Positions 16,997 through 25,894 of a DNA stretch of 64,000 nt are shown piece after piece. The notes under the pieces are model-generated. The model was not told where the DNA came from and ran no database searches. It saw nothing but the letters and a program-made list of their open reading frames with translations. The stretch is from Jiella soli. Its GTDB lineage: Bacteria > Pseudomonadota > Alphaproteobacteria > Rhizobiales > Rhizobiaceae. Where the stretch lies: assembly GCF_020615385.1 (NCBI RefSeq), contig NZ_JAJAVB010000013.1:1-64000 (forward strand). Direction: 5' to 3'. Positions within the stretch are counted from its first letter, which is position 1, and every line of letters begins with the position of its first letter. A program made the translations under genes and the position numbers.

Positions 16997-18469
16997 TCAG
17001 GCCTCCGCCGGGAGCCGCGCCGATCGGGGATTTTCGCGCTGGCGGTCGGGCACCTTCAGCCGGCTGGCCAGGAAGGCGAGGATCAGGAAGATCGCGATCT
17101 GGTAGACCAGCGCCGCCTCGAAGGCGTCGCGATAACCGGCATGAGACGCCGTCTGACCGCCGAGCGTGCCGAAGAAGATTTCGCCCACGATCGCGACGCC
17201 GAGGGCTCCGCCGATCTGCTGGAACGATTGCAGCATGCCCGAGCCCGAGCCCGCGTCGCGCGTCTCCACCACCATCAGGATCGTCGCGAAGAGCGGCGCC
17301 ACGGTAATTCCCATGCCTAGGCCGCACAGGAAGAGCGGCGGGAGCAGGCTCCAATGGCTGACGCTGTCGGTCACCCCGCCGACCACCGCGTAGAGGATGG
17401 CCATGCCGGCTGCCAGGATGAGCGGCCCGACAATCAGTCGGGCCTTGGCCATGCGCGAGCCGAAGCGGCCGGAAATCAGCGAGGCGATCAAGACGCCGAC
17501 GGGGAAGGGAACGGTGGCAAGGCCCGACTGGAGCGGTGAGTAGTCGAAGCCGACCTGCAGGAAGATCGCCACGACGAAGAAGAAGCCGGGAATCCCCGCG
17601 AAGAGCGCCGATGTCATTGCGAGGCCGAGCAGGAAGTGCCGGTTCTCCATCAGTTTGACCGGGAGAAGCTGCGTCGTCCCGCGCCGTTCCCGTCGCCGCT
17701 CCCAGGCGATGAAGCCGGCGGCCAGCGGCAGCGAAGTCGCGAGGAGTGCGAAGCACCAGAGCGGCCAACCGAATTCGCGGCCCTCGACCAGCGGGATGAC
17801 GACGGAGAATATGGCCGCCGCGGCGAGCAGTATCCCGACGAAGTCGAGCGGCTCGCGCCGGCCGCCCTCGGTGGTCGGGATGAGCGTCCAGCCGGCCGCT
17901 ATCGCAAAGAGCCCCACCGGCAGGTTGACGAGGAAGATCGGCCGCCAGGCAAGGTCGTAGATGTCGGCGGAGATCAGCGCGCCGCCGGCGAGAGGCCCCG
18001 CCACCGATGCGAGCCCCGCGGTGACGCCGAAGAAGGAGAAGGCGAAGCCGCGCTCCTCAGGCGGGAAGGTCACCTGCACCAGCGCCAGCACCTGCGGCAT
18101 CATCATTGCCCCGGTCAGCCCCTGCAGCGCCCGCGCGACGACCAGAATGCCGATCGTGGGGCTCATTCCGCACAGGAGCGAGCAGAGCGTGAAGCCGGAG
18201 ACGCCCATCAGGAACATGCGCTTGCGGCCGACGATGTCGCCGAGCCGGCCGAAGGGCAGGAGGCCCAGCGCGAAGGCGATGATGTAGGCCGCCACCACCC
18301 ATTCGATCTGCGAGCTCGTCGCCCCGAGATCGTCCCTGAGGCTCGGGATCGCGACGTTGACGATGGTCACGTCGATGAGATTCATGAAACCGGCCAGGAG
18401 CAGGACGGCGAGCGTCAGCCAGCGGCGCGGGTTCGGCTCGGCGCTCGCCGGGCGGTCGGAACGGGTCAA
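16997..18469 (-). CDS. MFS transporter, DHA2 (EmrB/QacA-type) drug:H+ antiporter
   Basis: This 490-residue protein has about 14 hydrophobic segments, the DHA2 topology. NLIDVTIVNVAIPSL in TM1 and GRLGDIVGRKRMF (loop 2-3, motif A) are present. GVTAGLASVAGPLAGGAL matches motif C of antiporters. It should export amphipathic drugs or metabolites across the inner membrane using the proton gradient. No EmrA-type adaptor gene is adjacent. The start is TTG, eight bases after AGGA; there is no ATG nearby. Confidence 0.9.
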   Translation of the reverse strand: MTRSDRPASAEPNPRRWLTLAVLLLAGFMNLIDVTIVNVAIPSLRDDLGATSSQIEWVVAAYIIAFALGLLPFGRLGDIVGRKRMFLMGVSGFTLCSLLCGMSPTIGILVVARALQGLTGAMMMPQVLALVQVTFPPEERGFAFSFFGVTAGLASVAGPLAGGALISADIYDLAWRPIFLVNLPVGLFAIAAGWTLIPTTEGGRREPLDFVGILLAAAAIFSVVIPLVEGREFGWPLWCFALLATSLPLAAGFIAWERRRERRGTTQLLPVKLMENRHFLLGLAMTSALFAGIPGFFFVVAIFLQVGFDYSPLQSGLATVPFPVGVLIASLISGRFGSRMAKARLIVGPLILAAGMAILYAVVGGVTDSVSHWSLLPPLFLCGLGMGITVAPLFATILMVVETRDAGSGSGMLQSFQQIGGALGVAIVGEIFFGTLGGQTASHAGYRDAFEAALVYQIAIFLILAFLASRLKVPDRQRENPRSARLPAEA

Positions 18470-18661
18470 TGCCGGATCCTTCGGATGAGGGCTTTTCGAG
18501 CGCCTTATTCAGGACAGGACCACGGCTCTGCAAGGGGCGGTGCGTCGCGGCCGCAGCAAGCTCGTGGGATTCGCCGGCGGCGTCGAGGCGCTCGCGGCGG
18601 TGCCCCTCTCGCCTCGCGCACCGGCCGGCGATGCGCGCCGGGCTGTCGCGGCCCGAGCCGT

Positions 18662-19429
18662 CTATGGCTTCTCGCGGCAGACCCTCGCTCCGGCCCCGGC
18701 TCCGGTCGGCACCAGCACCGGCTTCACCAGCCGGCGCCGCTCATGCGCGGTGCTGGCGACCGGAATACCGCGATAGAGCTGCTTCGTCGCCTCGATGATG
18801 ACGACGCCCGCGAAGATCGGCCAGAGGTCCCGGCCGAGCTTTTCGAGGGCAGGCGCGACGGACAGGAGCGTGCGCTTGTGGGAGGGCGGAAACAGAAGTG
18901 CCTCGGACCAGGAGGACGGCGTGAACATCACACCGCGCATCAGCCGGGTGAGCTGGCCGCGCGACCAGGGCCGGCCGGAGCCGAAAGGGGTGTGCTCGAA
19001 CCGCGCCCAGACGCCGCGCCGATGCGGCACGACGACGATGAGGCGACCGCCGGGGGCAAGCACCCGCCAGCATTCGGACAGTAGCGCCTCCGGGCTCTCG
19101 GCAAATTCCAGCGCATGCACCATCAGGATGCGGTCGATCGAAGCGTCGCCGAGCGGCAACTCCTCGACGCCGACGAGGGCCGTCCGCGAGGCGGCGCCAG
19201 CCGGCCAGCACTGGGCGCCCTGGCCGCCTGGCATGAAGGCCAGCGCCCGCTCCGCATCACCGGCGAAGCGATCGATATAGGGGATGGCGTAGCCCAGGCC
19301 TAGCAGCCGCTCTTCCGAGATCGGCCGCCATAGCGGCGTCAGCGCGAGCGAGACCGCGCGCGTCGCCGCCTTGCCGAGGGGAGACGCGTAGAAGCCCGAA
19401 AGGTCGATGATGTCGGCGTTGCTCGTCAG
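18662..19429 (-). CDS. Class I SAM-dependent methyltransferase, apparently lacking a canonical start codon
   Basis: From 19234 down, the product reads as a methyltransferase: EELPLGDASIDRILMVHALEF, then the post-motif CWRVLAPGGRLIVVVPHRRGVWARFEHTPFG. Related proteins beside gloB in Rhizobiales begin about 65 residues earlier with DIVDLxxFY. That segment is present here in the same frame (ADIIDLSGFYASPLGK... to AERALAF), but no ATG, GTG or TTG lies between it and an upstream TAG. A CTG at 19429 is the best start, with a GGGAA about ten bases before it. Otherwise the first canonical codon is the ATG at 19234, which would remove the N-terminal helices. The gene is divergent from gloB. Confidence 0.78.
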   Translation of the reverse strand: MTSNADIIDLSGFYASPLGKAATRAVSLALTPLWRPISEERLLGLGYAIPYIDRFAGDAERALAFMPGGQGAQCWPAGAASRTALVGVEELPLGDASIDRILMVHALEFAESPEALLSECWRVLAPGGRLIVVVPHRRGVWARFEHTPFGSGRPWSRGQLTRLMRGVMFTPSSWSEALLFPPSHKRTLLSVAPALEKLGRDLWPIFAGVVIIEATKQLYRGIPVASTAHERRRLVKPVLVPTGAGAGARVCREKP

Positions 19430-19713
19430 TGTGACCGGTTCCCAAAAATCGCAGCGGCAGGTCCGGGAGCGAAGGCCCCGCGACCAGACAAGATGCCAGC
19501 ATAAGACGATAGCAAGCTAGCTCGAAACTCCCGTTGCGATTCTCGCCGTCGCGAAGGACGTCGGCACGAGAGCCGCGCGGTCGCCTGCGGACGCCTTCCT
19601 CTGCGTTCAGCCGCCATGTCGGGTGCAGAGCCGTGCGGGATCGTGGCTGACAATCGCCGAGGCTGCGCTAGCTCGGTGCGTGACCTCGGCGGGACACGAA
19701 GGATATTGAAGCG

Positions 19714-20484
19714 ATGACGTCACTTGAAATCCGGCAGTTTTCCTGCCGAAGCGACAATTTCGGCGTTCTGGTCCATGCGCCGGACGCCGGCACGACCATC
19801 GCCATCGACACGCCGGAGGAGGGGCCGATCCTTGCCGCGCTTGAGGAGGCCGGCTGGCGCCTGACCCACATCCTGACGACCCATCACCACGCCGATCACG
19901 TTGCGGCGAACGAAGCGCTCAAAGCCCGCTTCGACGCCACCATCTACGGCCCGGCCAAGGAGCGGGCGAAGATCCCGGGCATCGACAAGGCGGTCGAGGG
20001 CGGGGACGTCGTCGACGTCGGCGGGGTGCGGGTCGAGGTGATCGACACGCCGGGCCACACGCTGGGCGAGGTCTCCTACTATCTGCCGGAGGGCAAGGCC
20101 GTGTTCGCCGGCGACGCGCTGTTCTCACTCGGCTGCGGGCGGCTGTTCGAAGGCGACGCCGCGATGCTCTGGGAATCGCTGAAGCGCCTGCGCGCGCTTC
20201 CCGACGAGACCATGCTGTATTGCGGCCATGAATATACCGCGACCAACGCCCGCTGCGCCCTTTCGATCGATTCGCAGAACCTCGCCCTGCAGGAACGCGT
20301 GAAGGAGGTCGAGACCCTGAGGGTCGAGCACAAGTCGACGCTTCCGGTCCAGCTCGGTCGCGAGAAGAAGACCAATCCATTCCTGCGAGCCGACGATCCG
20401 GAGTTGCAAGCGGCGATGGGAATGTCGGATGCAGATCCTGCGGCGGTCTTCGCCGCGCTCAGAGCCAAGAGGGACCAATACTGA
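19714..20484 (+). CDS. gloB: Hydroxyacylglutathione hydrolase (glyoxalase II)
   Basis: This 256-residue metallo-beta-lactamase-fold enzyme hydrolyses S-lactoylglutathione to lactate and glutathione in the methylglyoxal pathway. The metal motif THHHADH gives His-57, His-59, Asp-61 and His-62. IDTPGHTLGEVSYY, FAGDALFSLGCGRLFEG and YCGHEYTATNARCAL supply the remaining ligands and the glutathione-binding C-terminal helix. Length is normal. The cupin gene starts one base after its stop, so the two form an operon. Confidence 0.96.
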   Translation: MTSLEIRQFSCRSDNFGVLVHAPDAGTTIAIDTPEEGPILAALEEAGWRLTHILTTHHHADHVAANEALKARFDATIYGPAKERAKIPGIDKAVEGGDVVDVGGVRVEVIDTPGHTLGEVSYYLPEGKAVFAGDALFSLGCGRLFEGDAAMLWESLKRLRALPDETMLYCGHEYTATNARCALSIDSQNLALQERVKEVETLRVEHKSTLPVQLGREKKTNPFLRADDPELQAAMGMSDADPAAVFAALRAKRDQY

Positions 20485-20485
20485 T

Positions 20486-20938
20486 ATGAGTTCGGCCGCG
20501 TTGAAGATCGTCAAGACGCTGGGGCTGAAGCCCCACCCGGAGGGAGGCTGGTACCGCGAGACGTTCCGGGACGAGGCCGTGGACGAGACGGGTCGCTCCC
20601 GCTCCACGGCCATCTACTACATGCTGGAAGCGGGCGAGACCTCTGAATGGCATCGCGTCGTCGACGCCGCCGAGGTCTGGCACTGGTATGGCGGGGCGCC
20701 GCTGGTGATCACCATTTCCCAAAACGGCCACGATGCCTCCGCGCATCATCTCGGGCCGGATGTCGAGGCGGGGCAGACGCCGCAGTTCGTGGTCCCGGCC
20801 GGCTGCTGGCAGACCGCGACGACGCTCGGCGAATACACGCTGGTCGGCTGCACCGTGGCGCCGGCCTTCGCGTTCGAGAAGTTCGAGATGGCGCCGGAAA
20901 ACTGGCGGCCCACGCCGCGCAAGGCGAGCGCGGACTGA
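20486..20938 (+). CDS. Cupin family protein (DUF985)
   Basis: The 150-residue product is a single cupin barrel of the DUF985 type. It has HPEGGWYRETFRD at residues 16-28, STAIYYMLEAGETSEWHRV with the metal-type His, and EVWHWYGGAPL. The late GCWQTATTLGEYTLVGCTVAPAFAFEKFE is the conserved second half. Family members are uncharacterised but often lie next to gloB in alphaproteobacteria. The start is one base after the gloB stop. Confidence 0.92.
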   Translation: MSSAALKIVKTLGLKPHPEGGWYRETFRDEAVDETGRSRSTAIYYMLEAGETSEWHRVVDAAEVWHWYGGAPLVITISQNGHDASAHHLGPDVEAGQTPQFVVPAGCWQTATTLGEYTLVGCTVAPAFAFEKFEMAPENWRPTPRKASAD

Positions 20939-20975
20939 GCCGGCCGAACGGTCGCACCGTGGCCGCTGCCGCCGC

Positions 20976-21425
20976 CTACGCGCAGCGGCGGGTGCGCGGG
21001 CCGTCGTTTGCCGCGTCGGCGTCATCTTCGTCTTCGTCGGCTTGGGCCTCGGTGTCGGCCGCAGCGGCGAGAACCACGCTCACCTGCCGGCGGATGTCGG
21101 CGATCGAAAACGGCTTGTCGAGAACACCGACGACGATCGCCGCGAGATCCTCCGCGGCTTCCTTCTGCTCGGCATAGCCGGTCATCAGGAGGATCGGCAG
21201 CGACGGCCATTTCTCGGCGGTGGCATGGGCGAGTTCGATACCGGTCATCGCCGGCATGCGGATGTCGGACAGGAGCAGGTCGAAGCCGCCCTCCGATTCT
21301 TCCAGAATCTCGAGCGCCATCTCGCCGTCTTCGGCCGTGACGATGTCATGGCCTTCAAGGCCGAGCGCCCGCGAAACAAGCCGGCGCACGCCCAGGTCGT
21401 CCTCGGCGATCAAGATCTTCGCCAC
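20976..21425 (-). CDS. Single-domain response regulator (CheY/CpdR-like)
   Basis: The 149-residue product is a receiver domain: acidic pocket EDD at residues 8-10, phosphorylation site Asp-54 in LLSDIRMP, Thr in LLMTGYA near 82, and Lys in LDKPFS near 104. There is no output domain. After residue 120 a low-complexity acidic tail follows (ADTEAQADEDEDDADAA). It resembles the receiver protein found next to hpt in Rhizobiales. It also shares features with CpdR, which controls ClpXP proteolysis, but a CpdR assignment is not secure. No kinase is adjacent. Confidence 0.9.
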   Translation of the reverse strand: MAKILIAEDDLGVRRLVSRALGLEGHDIVTAEDGEMALEILEESEGGFDLLLSDIRMPAMTGIELAHATAEKWPSLPILLMTGYAEQKEAAEDLAAIVVGVLDKPFSIADIRRQVSVVLAAAADTEAQADEDEDDADAANDGPRTRRCA

Positions 21426-21523
21426 GCCGGCCTCCTCCTCATCATGAGAATGCGTGTACCAACACCATTAGCCGCCGTAGCTGGTTTGAAGCTTGCCGCG
21501 CAACCCCGTTCGTCGATCTATGC

Positions 21524-22060
21524 TTACTCGACCACCCGCCCGATGAAGGGAAGCTCGCGAAAGGCATGGCCGACATCCATGCCGTAGCCGACCACGAAGT
21601 GATCCGGGCAATCGAACCCGACATAGTCGGCCTCGATCTCCGTCTTCCTGCGCATCCGCTTGTCGAGCAGGACTGCGATCTCCACGGCCTTGGCGCCCCG
21701 GGACAGGAGGAGGTCGCGGGCGAAGGCGATCGTGCGGCCCGATTCCAGGATGTCGTCGATCAGGAGGATCGTCCGATCCTTCACCTCGCTGTCGACATCG
21801 CGCAGCACGCGCACGGCGCCGCCCTCGGTGCCGGCGCCGTAGCTCGACAGCGAGATGAATTCCACCTCCGGCGCCAGCCCTGCCCGGTGCATGGCCCGGA
21901 TCAGGTCGGCGGCGAAGACGAATGAGCCCTTGAGGATGGAGACGGCGAGGAGGTTCTCCGACGACCTCGCCGCGATCTCGTCCGCGATCCGGTCGATCTC
22001 CGCGGCGATCCGGCCCTCATCGAAGAGGACGTCGATGTGCTTGCCCCGAACGGTGATCAC
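21524..22060 (-). CDS. hpt: Hypoxanthine phosphoribosyltransferase
   Basis: This 178-residue enzyme salvages hypoxanthine/guanine to IMP/GMP using PRPP. The PRPP-binding loop ILLIDDILESGRT and the SILKGSFVFAADLIRAM loop are intact. KAVEIAVLLDKRMRR and DYVGFDCPDHFVVGYGMD give the purine-binding Lys and Asp region. The start is a GTG that overlaps the stop of the upstream gene (GTGA), so the two are coupled. Confidence 0.95.
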   Translation of the reverse strand: MITVRGKHIDVLFDEGRIAAEIDRIADEIAARSSENLLAVSILKGSFVFAADLIRAMHRAGLAPEVEFISLSSYGAGTEGGAVRVLRDVDSEVKDRTILLIDDILESGRTIAFARDLLLSRGAKAVEIAVLLDKRMRRKTEIEADYVGFDCPDHFVVGYGMDVGHAFRELPFIGRVVE

Positions 22061-22836
22061 GAGCGGGCCGCGTCCATCGGCGCCGGACCGACGCTGACCT
22101 CTCCCTTGGTCCCTTCGGGAACCGCGATCAGCGACACGAAGCCGACCGACTGGTGCGGGTCGAGCCGGTCCACGTCCGGCCGGAAAGGCTTGGTCTCGAT
22201 CTTCCCGTCGAAGTGGCGGAAGGCGATCCTGAGCGGGGGAACCAGCATCGGCACCGCGGTCTCGTTGACGATGGTGCCGGCGACCGACAGGACGGCGCCG
22301 TCGCCGCGCGTTGTGAGGCTTGCCTCGACGTTGCGGATCGCCACGGCAGAGCCCGGATCGGTGAGGGAGGTGGCCGCCACCGGCGACTGCGGAAGAGCGA
22401 CGAGGAACGACGGGATAAGGGCGAGGCCGAGCGCGAAGGCCCCGGCGGCGAGGGCGGCCTGGCCAAGCGGCATGCGGGGCGATGGCTTTGTCTTTGCGGC
22501 GTTCCGCGGCGCTGCCGGATCGGGCGACGGGCCTACCCCCGCGGCTGCCGCCTGCGCCTGCCATAGAAGATCGCGGTTTTCCGGCCGCTGTCTCCGGCTG
22601 CTGCCCGCCCCGGCCTGCTGCGCGCTTCGCCGCCGGCCGAAAACGGGCGTCTCCTGCGGCTCGTGCTGCTGGAACGCGGCGAAGGCCGCCGCCTTCTCCT
22701 CGCGGCTTTTGACACGAGAGCTGCGGCTCGTGACTTCGGCGACGCCGTCGATCACGGTGATCGCGTCAAGCCCCTGCCGCGGGCGCCCAATGCGTTCGCC
22801 CGTCGTGCTCGAGGCGCTGCTGCCATGATCGCTCAT
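22057..22836 (-). CDS. DUF3426-like membrane protein lacking the usual zinc ribbon
   Basis: The 259-residue product has a long polar, Ser/Arg-rich N-terminal region (1-140) and one membrane helix (LAAGAFALGLALIPSFLVAL). A C-terminal beta-rich domain then reads VRNVEASLTT-type strands, LSVAGTIVNETAVPMLVPPLRIAF and FVSLIAVP. The last part resembles DUF3426, a periplasmic domain. In related Rhizobiales the gene in this place starts with an MJ0042-type CxxC zinc ribbon; no such cysteines are present here. GGAG ten bases before the ATG supports MSDHGSS as the start. It is divergent from ftsE and upstream of hpt. Confidence 0.75.
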   Translation of the reverse strand: MSDHGSSASSTTGERIGRPRQGLDAITVIDGVAEVTSRSSRVKSREEKAAAFAAFQQHEPQETPVFGRRRSAQQAGAGSSRRQRPENRDLLWQAQAAAAGVGPSPDPAAPRNAAKTKPSPRMPLGQAALAAGAFALGLALIPSFLVALPQSPVAATSLTDPGSAVAIRNVEASLTTRGDGAVLSVAGTIVNETAVPMLVPPLRIAFRHFDGKIETKPFRPDVDRLDPHQSVGFVSLIAVPEGTKGEVSVGPAPMDAARS

Positions 22837-23074
22837 TTGCATCGGCTCCGCTTTTCGGTTCAGCAAGCGGTAAGGAATTATGCTTAACAAACCCTGAAGC
22901 GCGGCGCGAGCGACCGGAAGCACACGGGGTGCGGGCGCGCTGGCGGGGGCGATCCCCGCTTCGGGCCGTCGCCGCACCGAGCCTTCGACCGGTCGCGGAG
23001 CGCGGCCGGCCCAGAATCAACAAAGTCCGGCGCTTGTTGGACGGCGCCGATGAAGACTTGGGAGATGTCGCGCA

Positions 23075-23734
23075 GTGATACGGTTCGAAAATGTCGGGCT
23101 TCGATACGACATGGGGCCGGAAGTGCTGCGCGATCTCTCCTTCGAGATCCGGCGTCAGTCCTTCCAGTTCCTGACCGGGCCGTCGGGCGCCGGCAAGACG
23201 AGCCTCCTGCGCATGCTGTTCCTCGCGCTGAAGCCGACGCGCGGACTGATCACCGTCCTCGGCCGCGACGTCGCGACGCTCTCGCGCAGGGACCTGCCGT
23301 CGATCCGCCGGCGGATCGGGGTCGTGTTTCAGGATTTCCGACTGCTCGACCACATGACGACTTATGAGAACGTCTCGCTGCCGCTTAGGGTGCGCGGCCG
23401 CGACGAGGCCTCCTACCGCCAGGACGTCGTGGACCTGATCAAATGGGTTGGCCTTGGCGAGCGGATGAATGCCCTGCCTGTCGTTTTGTCTGGCGGCGAA
23501 AAGCAGCGCGCCGCGATCGCCCGCGCGCTGATCGACCAGCCGGACATCCTGCTCGCGGACGAGCCGACCGGCAATGTCGACGCGCCGCTCGCCCGCCGGC
23601 TGCTTCGCCTGTTTCTGGAACTCAACCGAACCGGAACCGCGGTGGTGATCGCCACCCACGATCTCGGCCTGATGGATCAGGTCGACGCCCGGCGCCTGGT
23701 GCTCTCCGATGGCCGTCTCGATATCTATGACTGA
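23075..23734 (+). CDS. ftsE: Cell-division ATP-binding protein FtsE
   Basis: This 219-residue ABC ATPase has Walker A GPSGAGKT, the signature LSGGEKQRAAIARAL, Walker B ILLADEPTGNVD, and the switch His in IATHDLGLM. With FtsX it forms the membrane complex that activates septal peptidoglycan hydrolases. The start is a GTG with GGGAG eight bases before. Its 3' end overlaps the ftsX start by eight bases, so the genes are coupled. Confidence 0.96.
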   Translation: MIRFENVGLRYDMGPEVLRDLSFEIRRQSFQFLTGPSGAGKTSLLRMLFLALKPTRGLITVLGRDVATLSRRDLPSIRRRIGVVFQDFRLLDHMTTYENVSLPLRVRGRDEASYRQDVVDLIKWVGLGERMNALPVVLSGGEKQRAAIARALIDQPDILLADEPTGNVDAPLARRLLRLFLELNRTGTAVVIATHDLGLMDQVDARRLVLSDGRLDIYD

Positions 23735-24716
23735 CGTCACCGCCCGCCTGTTGGATCTTCGCGTTGCGGCTCTGCGGTTCGTTAGCCGGCGCCGAGGCGA
23801 GCGGCTGACGCCGATCGTCCCGCCGCGGAACGTCGCGGGCCGCGCGATGACCACCGTCATCGCGATCATGACCTTCCTCGCCAGCCTCACCGTCGGCGCG
23901 GTCACCCTCGTCTCCGATTCCGCCGGTCGCTGGGAGAACGACATCTCCGGCGAGATCACCGTCCAGGTGAAGCCGACCGAAGGGCTGGACATGGACGCCG
24001 CGCTCGAACGGGTGAGGGCGATCGCGCTGCAGTCGGCCGGCGTCACCAATGCGAGCATCCTCGACGACGCGGCGACCGGCCGCCTGCTCGAGCCCTGGCT
24101 CGGCAGCGGCGTCGACCTCGACGAACTGCCGGTGCCGCGGCTCGTCGTCATCGGCATCGACACCAACCATCCGCCCAATTTCTCCGCTCTCTCGCAGACC
24201 ATCGCGGCCGCGGTTCCGGAAGCCGAGCTCGACGATCACCGCGCCTGGGTCTCCCGGCTGGTGGTGATGGCGAGGGCCATGGTGATCGCCGGCGTCTCGA
24301 TCCTGACGCTGGTGCTGGTCGCCACCATCCTGACCGTGATCTTCGCGACGCGGGGCGCCATGTCGGGCAACCGCCACATCATCGAGGTCCTGCATTTCGT
24401 GGGCGCGCGCTCGCAGTTCATCGCCGCGGAGTTCCAGCGCCACTTCTTCCGTCTCGGCCTGTTCGGCGCGATCGTCGGCGGCAGCTTGGCGATGATGCTG
24501 TTCTACGGCCTGGGACTGTGGACGGAGAGCAACCGCGCCACGCCGGAAGCCGACCAGTTCACCGCCCTTTTCGGGTCCTTCTCGATCGGCTGGCCGGGCT
24601 ATGTCGGCGTGATCGCGCTTATAGCAACCGTCGCCGGGCTCACCGCGTTGACGTCGCGGCTGACTGTGACGAAGCAGCTCGAAGCGATTGACATGATTTC
24701 TCCCGTTGAAGGGTAA
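23727..24716 (+). CDS. ftsX: Cell-division protein FtsX
   Basis: The 329-residue permease-like partner of FtsE has four hydrophobic segments. TM1 (AMTTVIAIMTFLASLTVGAV) is followed by a periplasmic domain of about 120 residues. Three C-terminal helices then occur in VVMARAMVIAGVSILTLVLVATIL, LGLFGAIVGGSLAMMLF and GYVGVIALIATVAGLTAL. The domain order is that of FtsX. The start chosen overlaps ftsE. Confidence 0.94.
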   Translation: MTDVTARLLDLRVAALRFVSRRRGERLTPIVPPRNVAGRAMTTVIAIMTFLASLTVGAVTLVSDSAGRWENDISGEITVQVKPTEGLDMDAALERVRAIALQSAGVTNASILDDAATGRLLEPWLGSGVDLDELPVPRLVVIGIDTNHPPNFSALSQTIAAAVPEAELDDHRAWVSRLVVMARAMVIAGVSILTLVLVATILTVIFATRGAMSGNRHIIEVLHFVGARSQFIAAEFQRHFFRLGLFGAIVGGSLAMMLFYGLGLWTESNRATPEADQFTALFGSFSIGWPGYVGVIALIATVAGLTALTSRLTVTKQLEAIDMISPVEG

Positions 24717-24827
24717 TGAAGCGTTAACGCGTCGATCCCAGTCTCTAGATGAGGTGGAAGGCGGCCAGTTTTGCGCCTCTTTCGCTGTGCTAGAATGACC
24801 CGTCGGCTGATGGAGCAAGGAGCGGAC

Positions 24828-25037
24828 ATGAGACAGACGGAAGCGCATGTCCTGCGATCGTTCGGAAACGGGACGGACGGTTCGGCGCCCGTGCAAGCCG
24901 ACTTCGCTTGCGCAGATCGGACGATCTTAACCGTCTTCCTTCCGTTTGCTCCCGTCCGCGGCTGGTCTTTTCCAGCTTGTGGCGGAAGGGTGGGGCGGGG
25001 AATGGCTCCCGCAGCCGAAACGAGACCTGCGATATGA
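24828..25037 (+). CDS. Possible 69-codon leader ORF coupled to the YdcF gene
   Basis: An ATG at 24828 follows a good AAGGAG at six bases and opens a 69-codon frame. Its stop overlaps the start of the YdcF gene (ATGA). The product (MRQTEAHVLRSFGNG...) matches no known family and looks of low complexity. Because the YdcF start has only a weak ribosome site, translation coupling from this ORF is plausible. It may equally be chance. The rest of the 317-bp gap after ftsX holds only a weak TAGAAT -10-like element and a GCGTTAACGC palindrome at 24721-24730. Confidence 0.3.
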   Translation: MRQTEAHVLRSFGNGTDGSAPVQADFACADRTILTVFLPFAPVRGWSFPACGGRVGRGMAPAAETRPAI

Positions 25038-25759
25038 CGTTGAGCGCGACGGCCTTCGACGGGAACGAGTCCCCTTTGCCGGTCACCCGACAGAGGCGCC
25101 GGCTCACGGTCAAAGGGCGTCGTACGCTGATCGCGCTTGCGGTGGTGGTTATCGGCGTCGGCGGCTATCTGGCGGGCGGCTTCCTGCGGTTCACCGAAGA
25201 GGTGTCGGAGTTCGCCGTGCCGCCGCAGGTCGAGCGCGCCGACGGGATCGTCGTCCTGACGGGCGGCGCGCTGCGCATCGACCACGCCATCGACCTCCTG
25301 AAGGACGGCCGCGGTCGCCGCCTCCTGATCAGCGGCGTCAATCCCGGCACCAGCGTCGAAACGCTGGCGCGCATGACCGAGACCGACAAGTCCTGGTTCG
25401 AGTGCTGCGTCGACATCGACTATGCCGCGCTGAACACGGTCGGTAATGCCGAGATCGCCAATCGCTGGGCGAAGCGGCGCGGCTTCCACGACCTCATCCT
25501 TGTTACCAGCGACTATCACATGCCGCGCTCGCTCTTCGAGTTTGACCGAATGGGAGCGATTCGCTCCGTCACCCCCTATGCGGTGCGCCGCGACGATTTC
25601 TGGCAGCTGGAGACGATCCCCAGCCGGGCCGGGCTGAAGATCCTCCTCACCGAATATGCAAAGCTCCTGGCGACCCGGGCCCGTGCCGCGCTCGGCCTCC
25701 TGCCGCAGGAAGCGGCGGAGGAAGGCGTCCTGCAGATTGGGCCGATGGCGCGGCGGTAG
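25034..25759 (+). CDS. YdcF family (DUF218) membrane-anchored protein
   Basis: This 241-residue protein has one N-terminal membrane helix (TLIALAVVVIGVGGYLAGGF) and a DUF218 domain. IVVLTGGALRIDHAIDLL, LLISGVNPGTS, TVGNAEIANRWAKRRGF and LILVTSDYHMPRSLFEF are the typical motifs. DUF218 proteins include SanA/ElyC, which affect envelope integrity; the enzymatic activity is not known. Between ftsX and plsC this gene is a conserved Rhizobiales neighbour, supporting a cell-envelope role. Confidence 0.92.
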   Translation: MTLSATAFDGNESPLPVTRQRRRLTVKGRRTLIALAVVVIGVGGYLAGGFLRFTEEVSEFAVPPQVERADGIVVLTGGALRIDHAIDLLKDGRGRRLLISGVNPGTSVETLARMTETDKSWFECCVDIDYAALNTVGNAEIANRWAKRRGFHDLILVTSDYHMPRSLFEFDRMGAIRSVTPYAVRRDDFWQLETIPSRAGLKILLTEYAKLLATRARAALGLLPQEAAEEGVLQIGPMARR

Positions 25760-25894
25760 GAGGCCCGGCCGACGAGGAGGAACGGACGTCGTGACGGGGC
25801 TCTCGCTTTCTGGAACCTCGTCCCGTAAACGGCAGGGGGAGCCGCGCCGGCTCGCTAGGCCACAGGCCGCCTGCAATCGGTCCCTTATGTGTCG

